Shown: piece by piece, positions 9,756 through 18,447 of the stretch
Layout of the letters: each line of letters begins with the position of its first letter
How positions within the stretch are numbered: the stretch's first letter is position 1
Program-made: the position numbers and the translations under genes
The notes under the pieces: model-generated
The model's input: only the letters and a program-made list of their open reading frames with translations
Databases searched by the model: none
What the model was told of the DNA's origin: nothing
Source: Desulfobacteraceae bacterium
GTDB lineage: Bacteria > Desulfobacterota > Desulfobacteria > Desulfobacterales > Desulfobacteraceae
Length of the DNA: 64,000 bases
Reading direction: 5' to 3'
Assembly: GCA_016743945.1 (NCBI GenBank)
Contig: JADGFI010000006.1
Location: forward strand, 1 to 64,000

Positions 9756-11039
9756 TCACATTGCCAGGTTCGGCAAAAACAGAGCAATGCCGGGAAAGGC
9801 CATCAGTATGATGGTTGCGAGTATCAGCATTAATAAGAACGGTAATGAATGACCAATCACCTCAAGGTAAGGCCGCCTGAATATCAGCTGGGCCGTAAAG
9901 ATATCACAGCCAAAGGGCGGAGTGGCAGATCCAATGGCTGCCTGCAGGGTTACCAGGGTGCCAAGAAGAATGGGGTTCACTCCGGCTGCGACAACATAGG
10001 GTTGAAAAATCGGGCTGAATATAAAAATGGCCACAATGGGGTCAACAAACATGCAGGCAACAAAATATACGCCCACAATGATCAACATCACCTTGAGGGT
10101 GGAAGGATCCGTCCCAAAGAGAGGCGGCAAAATTTCCTGTGGAATCTGCATAAACCCCAGAACCCATGAAAAAGCCTGGCCCGCACCCACCAGAATGAAG
10201 ACCACCCCGGTAATAACACCTGTCTGGAGAAAAGCATCAATAAGCGTATCAAATTTAAGACTTTTATAAACGATCAGTTCAAGAAACAGTGAATACAAAA
10301 CTGCGGCTGCCGCAGCCTCTGTGGGGCTTAAAAAACCTGCATAAATTCCACCGATGATGATAAGGGGGAACCCCATTACCGGGATACCGTCTTTGACCGC
10401 ACGGATTCTTTCTGCCCTGCTGGCTTTGGGAAGAACCCCGACTTTTTTAACCTTGGAATAAACATAACAATATGTTGAAAACATGGCAAGAATCATCAAA
10501 CCCGGTATGACCCCGGCAAGAAAGAGCATTCCGATGGAAGTGCTTGTTGCAACCCCGTAAACAATAAAGCCGATGCTGGGGGGAATTAAAAATGCAATAT
10601 CACTGGAATTAATAATCAGCCCAAGGGTAAATGAGCTGCTGTATCCTGCTTCCAGAAGCATGGGGCGCATGGTTCCCCCGATGGCAGCCACAGTGGCCTG
10701 GGTGGAGCCTGATACAGCCCCAAACAGGGTGCAGGACGCATTTGTGGTAATGGGCAGACCGCCGGGCAAATGCCCCACAAACGCTTTTATCATCTGGATC
10801 AACTTCATGGCAGACTGCCCTGAGGTTATGAGACTTGCTGAAAGGATGAACATGGGGACACACACCAGAGCCGGTGGTGTAATCCCTGTTATTACCTGTT
10901 GAACCATTATCATCATAAGCTTTGGTGCAAGCTCAGGCATGTGAAAAAACAAATAGAGTATCAGAGAACCCAAAAGGGTTACCATAAAAGGAAAACCGGT
11001 TAACAGCATTGAGATAAGGCTTGTACCAAAAAGTGTCAT
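9756..11039 (-). CDS. dctM: TRAP transporter large permease (DctM)
   Basis: A 427-aa integral membrane protein with about twelve hydrophobic helices, the length and pattern of the large TRAP subunit that performs Na+-driven solute uptake. Family-typical segments include FMVTLLGSLI, GGLPITTNASCTLFGAVSGS and TQATVAAIGGTMRPMLLEAG. Its start overlaps the dctQ stop by four bases (ATGA), so the two membrane subunits are coupled. It is the last intact gene of the catabolic unit; the ridA fragment follows. The substrate cannot be read from the permease. Confidence 0.92.
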   Translation of the reverse strand: MTLFGTSLISMLLTGFPFMVTLLGSLILYLFFHMPELAPKLMMIMVQQVITGITPPALVCVPMFILSASLITSGQSAMKLIQMIKAFVGHLPGGLPITTNASCTLFGAVSGSTQATVAAIGGTMRPMLLEAGYSSSFTLGLIINSSDIAFLIPPSIGFIVYGVATSTSIGMLFLAGVIPGLMILAMFSTYCYVYSKVKKVGVLPKASRAERIRAVKDGIPVMGFPLIIIGGIYAGFLSPTEAAAAAVLYSLFLELIVYKSLKFDTLIDAFLQTGVITGVVFILVGAGQAFSWVLGFMQIPQEILPPLFGTDPSTLKVMLIIVGVYFVACMFVDPIVAIFIFSPIFQPYVVAAGVNPILLGTLVTLQAAIGSATPPFGCDIFTAQLIFRRPYLEVIGHSLPFLLMLILATIILMAFPGIALFLPNLAM

Positions 11040-11620
11040 ATCGTTGTCTCCCCTGTTTGTTCATCTTCATATTCACTCTGTTGATCCGGAGACTGCCAGG
11101 GTTCATCTTCGGTAAGGTTTTTGATGATGGTTCGGATATACTGTAAGGATGCCATTGCAAATCCAATGGGGATAATCACATAAAATGTCCATTTGGGAAG
11201 CCTCAAGGCGGGTGTTGTATGCCCCAGATCAAAGGCATTCATCAGGTATAGATAAGAGAACCAGGCCATTATCCCCATGACAAGGGCGCTGATAATAGAA
11301 ATGATAATAAGAAAGGTTTTTTCCATTTTCGGCGGCATAAAATCAAGAAAAGCTCCCATACGGATATGCCTTGCTTTTCTCACACCATAACTCATTCCGG
11401 AAAAGGTTGTCAGCATGACAAGAAATTTCGACACTTCCTCGGCAAAATAGATGCTTTGGAAAAAGGTTCGGGCAAATACATTGGCAATCAAAAGAATCCC
11501 AAGAGCCGCTACACAAAAAACCAGAATCGACACTTCCACTCCGTTAATAAATTTACCAGTATTAAAATTAAATTTCTGGAAAAAGGTTAACTCTTTTTCC
11601 CAGGTATTATTCTTGCTCAT
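11036..11620 (-). CDS. dctQ: TRAP transporter small permease (DctQ)
   Basis: A 194-aa protein with four hydrophobic helices, as expected for the small TRAP membrane subunit that pairs with DctM. A charged N-terminus (MSKNNTWEKELTFFQKFN) precedes the first helix (VSILVFCVAALGILLI), and the last 20 residues are acidic. It sits between dctP and dctM in the usual P-Q-M order, separated from dctP by 68 bp that contain a strong hairpin. Confidence 0.88.
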   Translation of the reverse strand: MSKNNTWEKELTFFQKFNFNTGKFINGVEVSILVFCVAALGILLIANVFARTFFQSIYFAEEVSKFLVMLTTFSGMSYGVRKARHIRMGAFLDFMPPKMEKTFLIIISIISALVMGIMAWFSYLYLMNAFDLGHTTPALRLPKWTFYVIIPIGFAMASLQYIRTIIKNLTEDEPWQSPDQQSEYEDEQTGETTI

Positions 11621-11647
11621 TGGTTTTCCCTAAAAAAAGATTGTAAG

Positions 11648-11677
11648 AGGTACGGTTTTTAAATTCAAACCGTACCT
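11648..11677 (-). promoter_or_regulatory. Intercistronic hairpin between dctP and dctQ
   Basis: A perfect 11-bp stem (AGGTACGGTTT with AAACCGTACCT) and an 8-base loop lie 11 bases after the dctP stop codon. On the transcribed minus strand a T-rich stretch follows, so it may act as a leaky terminator or as a 3'-end protector. Either would let the binding protein be made in excess over the membrane subunits. Structure is seen; function is inferred. Confidence 0.7.
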
Positions 11678-11688
11678 ATGATGAGGTT

Positions 11689-12738
11689 CTATTTTAGATT
11701 TAATGCTTTTTTTGCATTTTCTATATCCTTGAGAAGGGCATCGAGCATGGCCTGGGATCCGTCACCACCAATTTTTGTATATTTGGGATAAACGGTTTCC
11801 GCTTTTTCTTTAAATTTGGCGATGGTATCATCATCCAGTGTATTGAATTTTAATTCAGGTTTGGCCTTCATCATTTTTTCTTTATCACTGGCATTTTTCT
11901 CTATAATCCATTTTCCTGCGGGAATAATTGAATCAATCCAAAATTTTCGCATTTCCAGCTGTACTTCTTTGGGAAGGGCATCAAAAAATTTCTGGTTGAC
12001 AGTGGGAATTCCAAGAAAGGGTTCATTTTTTAATTGAGTGCAATAATTTTGAACTTCATAAAATTTCATACTGTTAATGGCAAAAAGAGGGTTGACCTGA
12101 CCGTCGATAAGACCCATCTGGAGGGCTGAGTAAATTTCACCATAACTCATGGGCGTGGGGACGGCCCCATAGGCTTTATAGTCTTCCACAAGAAGTTTTG
12201 ACGACATGACCCGAATTTTTAAACCCTTTACATCATCCAGGGATTTTACCTCATCTTTTGAAGTAAGCCACTGCCATCCTTCAAACATGATTGACAAAGG
12301 AACCAGGCCGTTTTTCCTGAATGCTTTTTCCATCAGCGGCATAAACTCACCATTCCTGGCCATCCAGTCCAGCACCTCAGGTACTTTTTGTGTGGGAAAA
12401 AGATAATTCAATACCAAAACCTGTGCCTGGGGAACAAATGAACTTATCCAGGCATAATCAGAAAAAACATATTCCACAACGCCTAACTGGGCAAGTTCAT
12501 TAATATCACCGTTAGCACCAAGGGTTCCATAGGGATACACGTTAACCTTGATTTTATCATTGGACCAGCTTTTCATGTGCTCTGAAAAATTTCTTGCCCA
12601 TACGGTCATGAAATCACCTTCGATTTCTTCTGATGCAAGTCGAGCTTGAATTATTTTTCCATTATAATTTCCGGCAAAAGCAATGCCCGTGGAAAACAAA
12701 AACATAAAAATAACAGTCATACTTAAAATTTTTTTCAT
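11689..12738 (-). CDS. dctP: TRAP transporter periplasmic substrate-binding protein (DctP)
   Basis: A 349-aa exported binding protein with a classic signal peptide (KKILSMTVIFMFLFS, cleavage near AFAG). The mature part is a DctP-type solute receptor. The segment KGLKIRVMSSKLLVEDYKAY holds the conserved arginine that salt-bridges the substrate carboxylate in this family, and GEIYSALQMGLIDGQVNP is the family signature. A carboxylated substrate, such as an amino-acid derivative, is therefore likely. It is encoded between the M20 hydrolase and dctQM. Resemblance to the ectoine receptors TeaA/UehA could not be judged by eye. Confidence 0.92.
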   Translation of the reverse strand: MKKILSMTVIFMFLFSTGIAFAGNYNGKIIQARLASEEIEGDFMTVWARNFSEHMKSWSNDKIKVNVYPYGTLGANGDINELAQLGVVEYVFSDYAWISSFVPQAQVLVLNYLFPTQKVPEVLDWMARNGEFMPLMEKAFRKNGLVPLSIMFEGWQWLTSKDEVKSLDDVKGLKIRVMSSKLLVEDYKAYGAVPTPMSYGEIYSALQMGLIDGQVNPLFAINSMKFYEVQNYCTQLKNEPFLGIPTVNQKFFDALPKEVQLEMRKFWIDSIIPAGKWIIEKNASDKEKMMKAKPELKFNTLDDDTIAKFKEKAETVYPKYTKIGGDGSQAMLDALLKDIENAKKALNLK

Positions 12739-12835
12739 AATAAAATTCCTTTTTTGTGGGATGATTTATTGTGCATAATTTCTGAGTGTTTTCTGTCGGT
12801 ATCCAATTAAAACCGTATTTTTTTACACCACCTCC

Positions 12836-14014
12836 TTATTTTTTACAAAAATCAAAGGCTGCTCTGACAAACATTTCAACACCTGCCGCCATGGTATCTT
12901 CGTCAATATTAAAACAGGGATTATGGTGTGGGACATCACTGTTTTTCTCTTTATTGCCAGTACCCAGAAACATAAATACGCCGGGAACTTTGGCGGAGAA
13001 TTCAGAAAAATCTTCGCTGGCGTTATAATGTCCGTCCACTATTGCTTCCGGGTCCGTGAACACTTTTTTTGCAGTCTGCCTTGCCATCAGCACCATGTGA
13101 TCATTATTTACAAGGGGTTTATTTTCTGGAATTATCTCAATCTCGCAGGTACACCTATAGGTTTCACATACATTTTTTACCATCCTTATGAATCTTTGGG
13201 TGGGCTGCTCATATGTCTTTGGGCCAGCCTCGTATAAAAAGCGGATGGACCCCTCCAGTTCAACTTTATCAGGAATAATATTTGCCTTTGTCCCACCATT
13301 GATTTTACCAAACATGATGAGGGTGGGTTTGAGTGCATCTATCTGCCTTGTCTGGATGGACTGGACTGTCTGGATAATACCGGCTGCGGCGAGAATGGGG
13401 TCAACAGCATACTGGGGAGCACCGGTGTGACCGCCTTTGCCATGAACAATTATTTTAAACACATCAAGTCCGGCCATTACAGTTCCCTTGGAAATGGCTA
13501 TTTTGCCTGATTCAAGAGGTGTCCAGATATGGATTGCCATGAGCGCGTCCACTTTTGGATTTTCAAGCACACCCTGGTCTATCATTACCAAAGCACCGGC
13601 AATCTCCTCATCGGGCTGGAAGACAAATTTGATGGTGCCTTTAAATTGGTCCCAATTTTCTTTGAGAACCTTTGCTGCGACAAGCAGCATGGCCATGTGG
13701 GCATCATGACCACATGCGTGCATCACACCTGCGTTTTGAGATTTGTATTCAACAGTGGTTTTTTCATGAACGGGAAGGGCATCCATATCTGCCCGGAGCA
13801 TGAGAACCGGCCCGGGCTGTGTGCCTTTCAGCAGCGCAACCACACCTGTTTTTGCCACACGCTTGGTTTCAAGCCCAAGGTTTTGCAGATATGATTCTAT
13901 CTTTTCGGCAGTGCGAAACTCCTGAAACCCAAGTTCCGGGTGCATATGAAAATCACGCCTTAATTCAACCAGTTGCTTGTTGAGTTCCTTAATTCTATTT
14001 TTAATATCAACCAT
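12836..14014 (-). CDS. M20 family amidohydrolase (N-acyl amino acid hydrolase type)
   Basis: A 392-aa metal-dependent amidohydrolase of the hippuricase/IAA-amino acid hydrolase group of M20. The metal-binding and catalytic motifs are visible: MHACGHDAHMAML, FQPDEEIAGA (the usual QPAEE pair in a variant form) and the C-terminal HHNPCFNIDED. The family removes acyl groups from N-acylated amino acids. Next to a DoeA-like gene it could play the part of an M20-type N-acetyl-diaminobutyrate deacetylase (DoeB2-like), but that is inference from context. It is cytoplasmic, with no signal peptide. Confidence 0.85.
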   Translation of the reverse strand: MVDIKNRIKELNKQLVELRRDFHMHPELGFQEFRTAEKIESYLQNLGLETKRVAKTGVVALLKGTQPGPVLMLRADMDALPVHEKTTVEYKSQNAGVMHACGHDAHMAMLLVAAKVLKENWDQFKGTIKFVFQPDEEIAGALVMIDQGVLENPKVDALMAIHIWTPLESGKIAISKGTVMAGLDVFKIIVHGKGGHTGAPQYAVDPILAAAGIIQTVQSIQTRQIDALKPTLIMFGKINGGTKANIIPDKVELEGSIRFLYEAGPKTYEQPTQRFIRMVKNVCETYRCTCEIEIIPENKPLVNNDHMVLMARQTAKKVFTDPEAIVDGHYNASEDFSEFSAKVPGVFMFLGTGNKEKNSDVPHHNPCFNIDEDTMAAGVEMFVRAAFDFCKK

Positions 14015-14061
14015 TTAATTTACCATCCGTTTGAATCATCTTAAATTTACATCACACCAAA

Positions 14062-14793
14062 TCACATCACATCATGGAATCTCTTCTTTACAAGGGATGA
14101 GTGGACATAATTAATCATGGAAAGAAAGTCGTATACAGGAAGACCTGTGCGCTTTTGAACAGCATGACTGTAAACGGGAAGCATGCTGCATTCAAGGAGA
14201 ATACTTCCAATGCCGGGCTCTTTGTAAACAAGTGCATCCACAGCAGCATTCACCTCTTTTTCAAGCATATCCTTATCAAGTGATCCGGTTTCATCAAAGA
14301 CAGTTGCCCGGAAATAACTGGCATTTTCCAATCCACCCATCACAATTGAATCATCCTTTGCAATACCGATTTTAGTGAAAACATCCTCGGTCAGGGATTC
14401 TGAATTTGCCGTGATGATACCGATTTTTGAATTTGAGGGAAGGGTTGATTTAATAAATGGAATCTGAAGAAGACTTGAAAGGAACACGGGGATATTTACC
14501 TTTTCCTTAACAGCATCCTGATAGATCGCCATAAAACCGCAGTCTCCGGTAATGGCTTTCACCCCTTCTTTTTCAAGTTCTATTGCGCATTCAACCATGG
14601 ATTCAATAAATTCAGGGTCATGGTTGAATATTTTTTCGACGGTAAGACCCTCAACCCGTTTGAATCTTACCGGATAATCATAGGATGTGGCATTTGCCAC
14701 ATCCCCCTGGATAAAAGGACAATAGGTGTCAAGAAGGAGAACCCCTATTGATTCTCCATAACTTGTCTGTCCCCTGGTGGCTTTGAAAATCAT
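14062..14793 (-). CDS. Aspartate/glutamate racemase family protein
   Basis: A 243-aa member of the Asp/Glu/hydantoin racemase superfamily, cofactor-independent enzymes using two cysteines. One candidate is in ITGDCGFMA and the other in LLECSMLPVYS, at the expected separation. A similar racemase-like protein (EutA) occurs in many ectoine and hydroxyectoine catabolic clusters. The gene is 19 bp from the M24 gene upstream and 47 bp from the M20 gene downstream, so it is part of the same transcript. The substrate is not known. Confidence 0.8.
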   Translation of the reverse strand: MIFKATRGQTSYGESIGVLLLDTYCPFIQGDVANATSYDYPVRFKRVEGLTVEKIFNHDPEFIESMVECAIELEKEGVKAITGDCGFMAIYQDAVKEKVNIPVFLSSLLQIPFIKSTLPSNSKIGIITANSESLTEDVFTKIGIAKDDSIVMGGLENASYFRATVFDETGSLDKDMLEKEVNAAVDALVYKEPGIGSILLECSMLPVYSHAVQKRTGLPVYDFLSMINYVHSSLVKKRFHDVM

Positions 14794-14812
14794 CTGCTCC
14801 CTCTATAAAATT

Positions 14813-15994
14813 CTAGTTTTTTACAAAAAGTTTTCTAGGAAAATTCGCAAATGTTTCGCACCCGGTTTCAGTGATCCTGAATGATTCACTACATTCAAAA
14901 CCATAGTTGTCCATCCACATGCCAAGAATCATGTGAAATGTCATATTGGGTTTGAGCACTGTTTTGTCACCGGGTCTTAAGCTTGCTGTATGCTCACCCC
15001 AGTCGGGCGGGTAGTTTAACCCCATGGCATAGCCGATTCTGGATTCCTTCTCAAATCCATGCTTTGCAATATGATTTCGCCAGATCAGTTCCACATCTTC
15101 ACAAAGCATTCCCGGCTTTATGGCATCCAGCGTAAGATTGAGTCCCTCCACGGTGACATCCGCAATGTTTGACAGCTTATCGGATGGATTGTTACCAAGG
15201 TATGCTGTCCTGGCAATGGGGCAGTGATATCTGTTTTTACAGCCCGCAAGCTCCAGATTGACTGCCTGCTCATCTTCATAGGGATCATCGGTCCAGGTAA
15301 GATGCGGGGCAGTGGTTTTCACACCCGTGGGCATCATGGGGACAATGGAAGGGTAATCCCCTCCAAACTCCGTTGTCCCGGAAATTTGTGCCTGGTAAAC
15401 CTTTGCCACAACATCACATTCCCGGGTACCGGGTGACAAATTATCAAGGGCGGTCTGCATAACATTCTCAGCAATTTTTCCTGCCTGCTTCATAATGCTG
15501 ATCTCATTATGGGACTTTATCAGCCTTACCCAGTTCACAAGATTTGTTGCATCGGTAAACACGGCATTGGGAAGGCTTTTTTCTAATTCCCGGAAGGCCC
15601 TTGCTGAAAAATAATATGCATCCATTTCAACACCAATATTTTTGTCTGCCCATCCCCGCTGTTTGATGATGTCCGCCACATAATTCATGGGGTGTTTTGT
15701 GATGGACTGAACATAATCGTCAGGGTATCCTTGTATATTTTCCTGTTTGAGAAAGGTTGTCAGAGTGGCGCCTGCGGCATCCATTCCGCGGCCTATCCAC
15801 AGGGGCTGTGCCTCATCTTTGACAACCAGAACAACCTGGGGGACATAAAAAGACCATCCATCGTATCCGGTGGTATAGTTCATGTTGGCAGGATCCGCCA
15901 GAACAAGAAGATCCACCCCCTTGATTTCCATTTGTTCTTTTATTTTTTCTAGCCTTAAGAGATATTCAGTTTTTTCAAAAATCAGCATTTTCAT
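14813..15994 (-). CDS. M24 family hydrolase resembling ectoine hydrolase DoeA/EutD
   Basis: A 393-aa creatinase/prolidase-fold (M24) protein. Its sequence follows ectoine hydrolase DoeA (EutD) closely as I remember that family: TGYDGWSFYVPQ, GRGMDAAGA, GYPDDYVQS, IGVEMDAYYFSARAF, FGGDYPSIVP, APHLTW, YHCPIARTAYLG and LNYPPDWGEHTASLRPGD all have counterparts. DoeA opens the ectoine ring to N-acetyl-2,4-diaminobutyrate. The standard partners DoeB (AstE-like), DoeC and DoeD are not adjacent, so the true substrate may be a related cyclic or N-acyl amino acid. A long hairpin lies just upstream of its start. M24 family certain, ectoine specificity unproven. Confidence 0.8.
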   Translation of the reverse strand: MKMLIFEKTEYLLRLEKIKEQMEIKGVDLLVLADPANMNYTTGYDGWSFYVPQVVLVVKDEAQPLWIGRGMDAAGATLTTFLKQENIQGYPDDYVQSITKHPMNYVADIIKQRGWADKNIGVEMDAYYFSARAFRELEKSLPNAVFTDATNLVNWVRLIKSHNEISIMKQAGKIAENVMQTALDNLSPGTRECDVVAKVYQAQISGTTEFGGDYPSIVPMMPTGVKTTAPHLTWTDDPYEDEQAVNLELAGCKNRYHCPIARTAYLGNNPSDKLSNIADVTVEGLNLTLDAIKPGMLCEDVELIWRNHIAKHGFEKESRIGYAMGLNYPPDWGEHTASLRPGDKTVLKPNMTFHMILGMWMDNYGFECSESFRITETGCETFANFPRKLFVKN

Positions 15995-16014
15995 TCTCTC
16001 CTAAAAGATAGTGG

Positions 16015-16058
16015 TATGGATAATTGCCGGAACCGCTTTTTCCCGACAATTATCCATA
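16015..16058 (-). promoter_or_regulatory. Intercistronic hairpin between dehydrogenase and M24 gene
   Basis: A perfect 12-bp stem (TATGGATAATTG with CAATTATCCATA), extendable by a further CGGAA/TTCC pairing with a bulge, lies 20 bases upstream of the M24 start codon. There is no long T-run on the transcribed strand, so RNA processing or mRNA stabilisation is likelier than termination. Confidence 0.65.
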
Positions 16059-16092
16059 TAAAATCATCACCGAACCTAATATCAGTCCTCGC

Positions 16093-17337
16093 CTATACCC
16101 AGCCTCTAAATTTCATGGCTTTTTCAAGTTTTTGCAGGGCATGAATCCAGGCGCCGGTTCTCAAAGAGGAAACTTTGAACTTACGGGCAGTATCAGCGGC
16201 ATCGTGATATGCTTTGAGTATCCGGGTTTCAAGCTTTGCGTTAACCGTTTCAAGATCCCAGTACTGATCGGAAAGCCCCTGTGTTCTTTCAAAATGGCAG
16301 ACCGTTGCGCCACCACTGTTGGCAACCACATCCGGAGCAATCGTAACGCCCTTTGCCGTGAGAAGCGCGTCGGCTTCTGTTGTCACGGGACCATTGGCGC
16401 CTTCCACAATCAATTTCGCCTTGATATCACCGGCGTTTCCCTTGTGGATAACATTCTGAACCGCCGCAGGAACAAGGATGTCACAATCCAGGGCAAAAAG
16501 TTCTTCATTGGTTATCTCTTTTGAGCCAGCAAAGCCTGAAACCTTTCCTGTGGCTGCAACATGTTCCTTTAAGCTCTCAATATCAAGCCCTGCTTCTGCA
16601 TAAATTCCGCCGTACACATCACTGACCGCCTTGATTTTACAGCCCTCTTTACAAAGAAGAGAGGCAAGCACGGATCCAACCTGGCCAAAACCCTGAACAG
16701 CTGCACTGGCCTTTGTCACATCCATTTTAATATCCTGGGCAGCCGCCATGAGAACAATAAACACGCCCAGACCTGTGGCAGCTTCCCCTCCCAGCGAACC
16801 GCCGAGAACGGGGGGTTTGTCATTGATGGCAGCAGGGCAGTGAATCCCGGTGATCTGTTCGTACTCATCCAGCATCCATGCCATGGCCTGCTCTCCTGTG
16901 CCGATATCCGCACCGGGAACATCCGCCCATGGGCCCTTGGGTGTAAGATTACGGACAAAAGCGCGAACCAGACGTTCCATCTCATTTTCCGTCAATTTGG
17001 ACGGATCCGCTTTAATACCGCCCTTGGCGCCACCGGCAGGAATGTCTGCGGCGCAATGTTTGATTGTCATAAACAGACCCAGGGCCTTAATTTCATCCAG
17101 GGTAAGGGCGGGTCTGATTCTTGTACCGTTTCGGCACGGACCCAGGGCATCACAATAGTGGACACGATATGCCTGAAACACTTCAAAAGAGCCATTGTCA
17201 AGTTTCATGGGAATCCGGAACTGATAGATTCTCTTGGGCGCCTGGAGTACGTCTAGTACTCGCTTGTCGATATTACCTATTTTTCCTGCATTATTGAGTG
17301 TATTTAATGCAACCTGGAAAACACTGTCGTTGTTCAT
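16093..17337 (-). CDS. Glu/Leu/Phe/Val dehydrogenase family protein
   Basis: A 414-aa amino-acid dehydrogenase of the glutamate dehydrogenase superfamily, which oxidatively deaminates an L-amino acid to a 2-oxo acid using NAD(P). The catalytic core is present: MTIKHCAADIPAGGAKGGI with the key lysines, then PGADIGTGEQAMAWM with the aspartate, and a Rossmann domain opening AAVQGFGQVGSVLA. An oddity is the substrate-binding motif, usually GPxKGGxRxxP, which here reads GPCRNGTRIRP. Loss of that first lysine suggests a substrate other than glutamate. It lies in the middle of the catabolic unit, 27 bp from the U32-like gene. Confidence 0.88.
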   Translation of the reverse strand: MNNDSVFQVALNTLNNAGKIGNIDKRVLDVLQAPKRIYQFRIPMKLDNGSFEVFQAYRVHYCDALGPCRNGTRIRPALTLDEIKALGLFMTIKHCAADIPAGGAKGGIKADPSKLTENEMERLVRAFVRNLTPKGPWADVPGADIGTGEQAMAWMLDEYEQITGIHCPAAINDKPPVLGGSLGGEAATGLGVFIVLMAAAQDIKMDVTKASAAVQGFGQVGSVLASLLCKEGCKIKAVSDVYGGIYAEAGLDIESLKEHVAATGKVSGFAGSKEITNEELFALDCDILVPAAVQNVIHKGNAGDIKAKLIVEGANGPVTTEADALLTAKGVTIAPDVVANSGGATVCHFERTQGLSDQYWDLETVNAKLETRILKAYHDAADTARKFKVSSLRTGAWIHALQKLEKAMKFRGWV

Positions 17338-17364
17338 TGGTTTTATCCTTCTTTTATTCTGCTT

Positions 17365-18315
17365 TTATTCTGTCACACACATTACAAGGTCTTTGGCACC
17401 CTTTAGTGAGGTTTTCAGCTCAGGGGCATGCTTGGCCATTATTTCCTGAATAACAGATGCCATTTTTACTTTTTCGCGGATAAGATTGTCATGAAATTCT
17501 TCAGTAACCCAAGGTTTGTAAATATCACCCTCGGATGTTCCCGGCTCTATTTTGAAGTAAACAGGAGAAGCAACCTTTGCAATTTCAGGGGTTTCATAGG
17601 CACGGTACATTCCGCCGAACTCATCGACAATGATAACGTAAACATCCATTGGAATATCAATCGCTTTACGCATGCCAGATAAAATCGGAAGGGATACATC
17701 TGAAATGGGATTTATGGAATTGACACCCATTTTTTCAACCACTTTTCCACCGGCTGCGCTGCAGTATCCGGCAAAAACTGACCACTTGAAGAAACATTCT
17801 TTGGGAATAACCCCTTCGTCTCTCATTTTATTGAGGATAGAGAGAACGCCTTCGTCATATACGAGAAATCCACGAAAACCAGCTTCTATATTTCTCATGA
17901 TATCTGCAATGTGAAGGGACATTGAATCAGATCCCCTGAGCCGGAATGCCTGCATGACACCTTCTTTATTAGAAAATTCCTTGGAACCTACGTCCCAGGC
18001 TTTTCTATGCCCTGTGGTCATGACAACTTCGATTCCTGCATCCTTTGCCATTTTGGCCATATCTTTGAGCTCTTGAAAATCACAATAGGTTGAGCCCCCA
18101 ACCGTAGCAACAGCTCTATGCACCACAACATTTCTCTTTTTCGCTTCATCAATCATGGCCGCCATGGTGGAGGCCCTTTCAACACCAGCGATTTCAATTC
18201 GCCATTGTGCTCCGTCGGGAAATGTTTTTTCCGATGCTTCCAGTGCATGTCCGTCGCGCCCGGGGATTCCTTCTTTTTCCATGAAATCCCGTATGGTTTT
18301 TAATACTGCTGACAT
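17365..18315 (-). CDS. TIM-barrel protein of the U32-peptidase-like type
   Basis: A 316-aa cytoplasmic protein that I associate, from memory, with a family annotated as U32-like peptidase. That label is by distant fold similarity, not proven proteolysis. Conserved-looking blocks are WRIEIAGVERASTMAAMIDE, RGSDSMSLHIADIMRNIEAG, FRGFLVYDEGVL, FFKWSVFAGYCSAAGGK and YFKIEPGTSEGDIYKPWV. The pattern of alternating strands and helices suits a TIM barrel. It is tightly placed between the dehydrogenase and the PanB-like gene, implying a catabolic role. Its chemistry is unknown to me. Confidence 0.55.
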   Translation of the reverse strand: MSAVLKTIRDFMEKEGIPGRDGHALEASEKTFPDGAQWRIEIAGVERASTMAAMIDEAKKRNVVVHRAVATVGGSTYCDFQELKDMAKMAKDAGIEVVMTTGHRKAWDVGSKEFSNKEGVMQAFRLRGSDSMSLHIADIMRNIEAGFRGFLVYDEGVLSILNKMRDEGVIPKECFFKWSVFAGYCSAAGGKVVEKMGVNSINPISDVSLPILSGMRKAIDIPMDVYVIIVDEFGGMYRAYETPEIAKVASPVYFKIEPGTSEGDIYKPWVTEEFHDNLIREKVKMASVIQEIMAKHAPELKTSLKGAKDLVMCVTE

Positions 18316-18447
18316 AATAATTTTCCTTTTTTTAAAATTAAATTCTTTTAATTGCGAACTCAGTCGATCTTATCTGATATCTCAAAAACACCGCCCATAA
18401 ACACCTGGATAACAATTTATACAGGGCACATGGTTCAAAACTTATGG

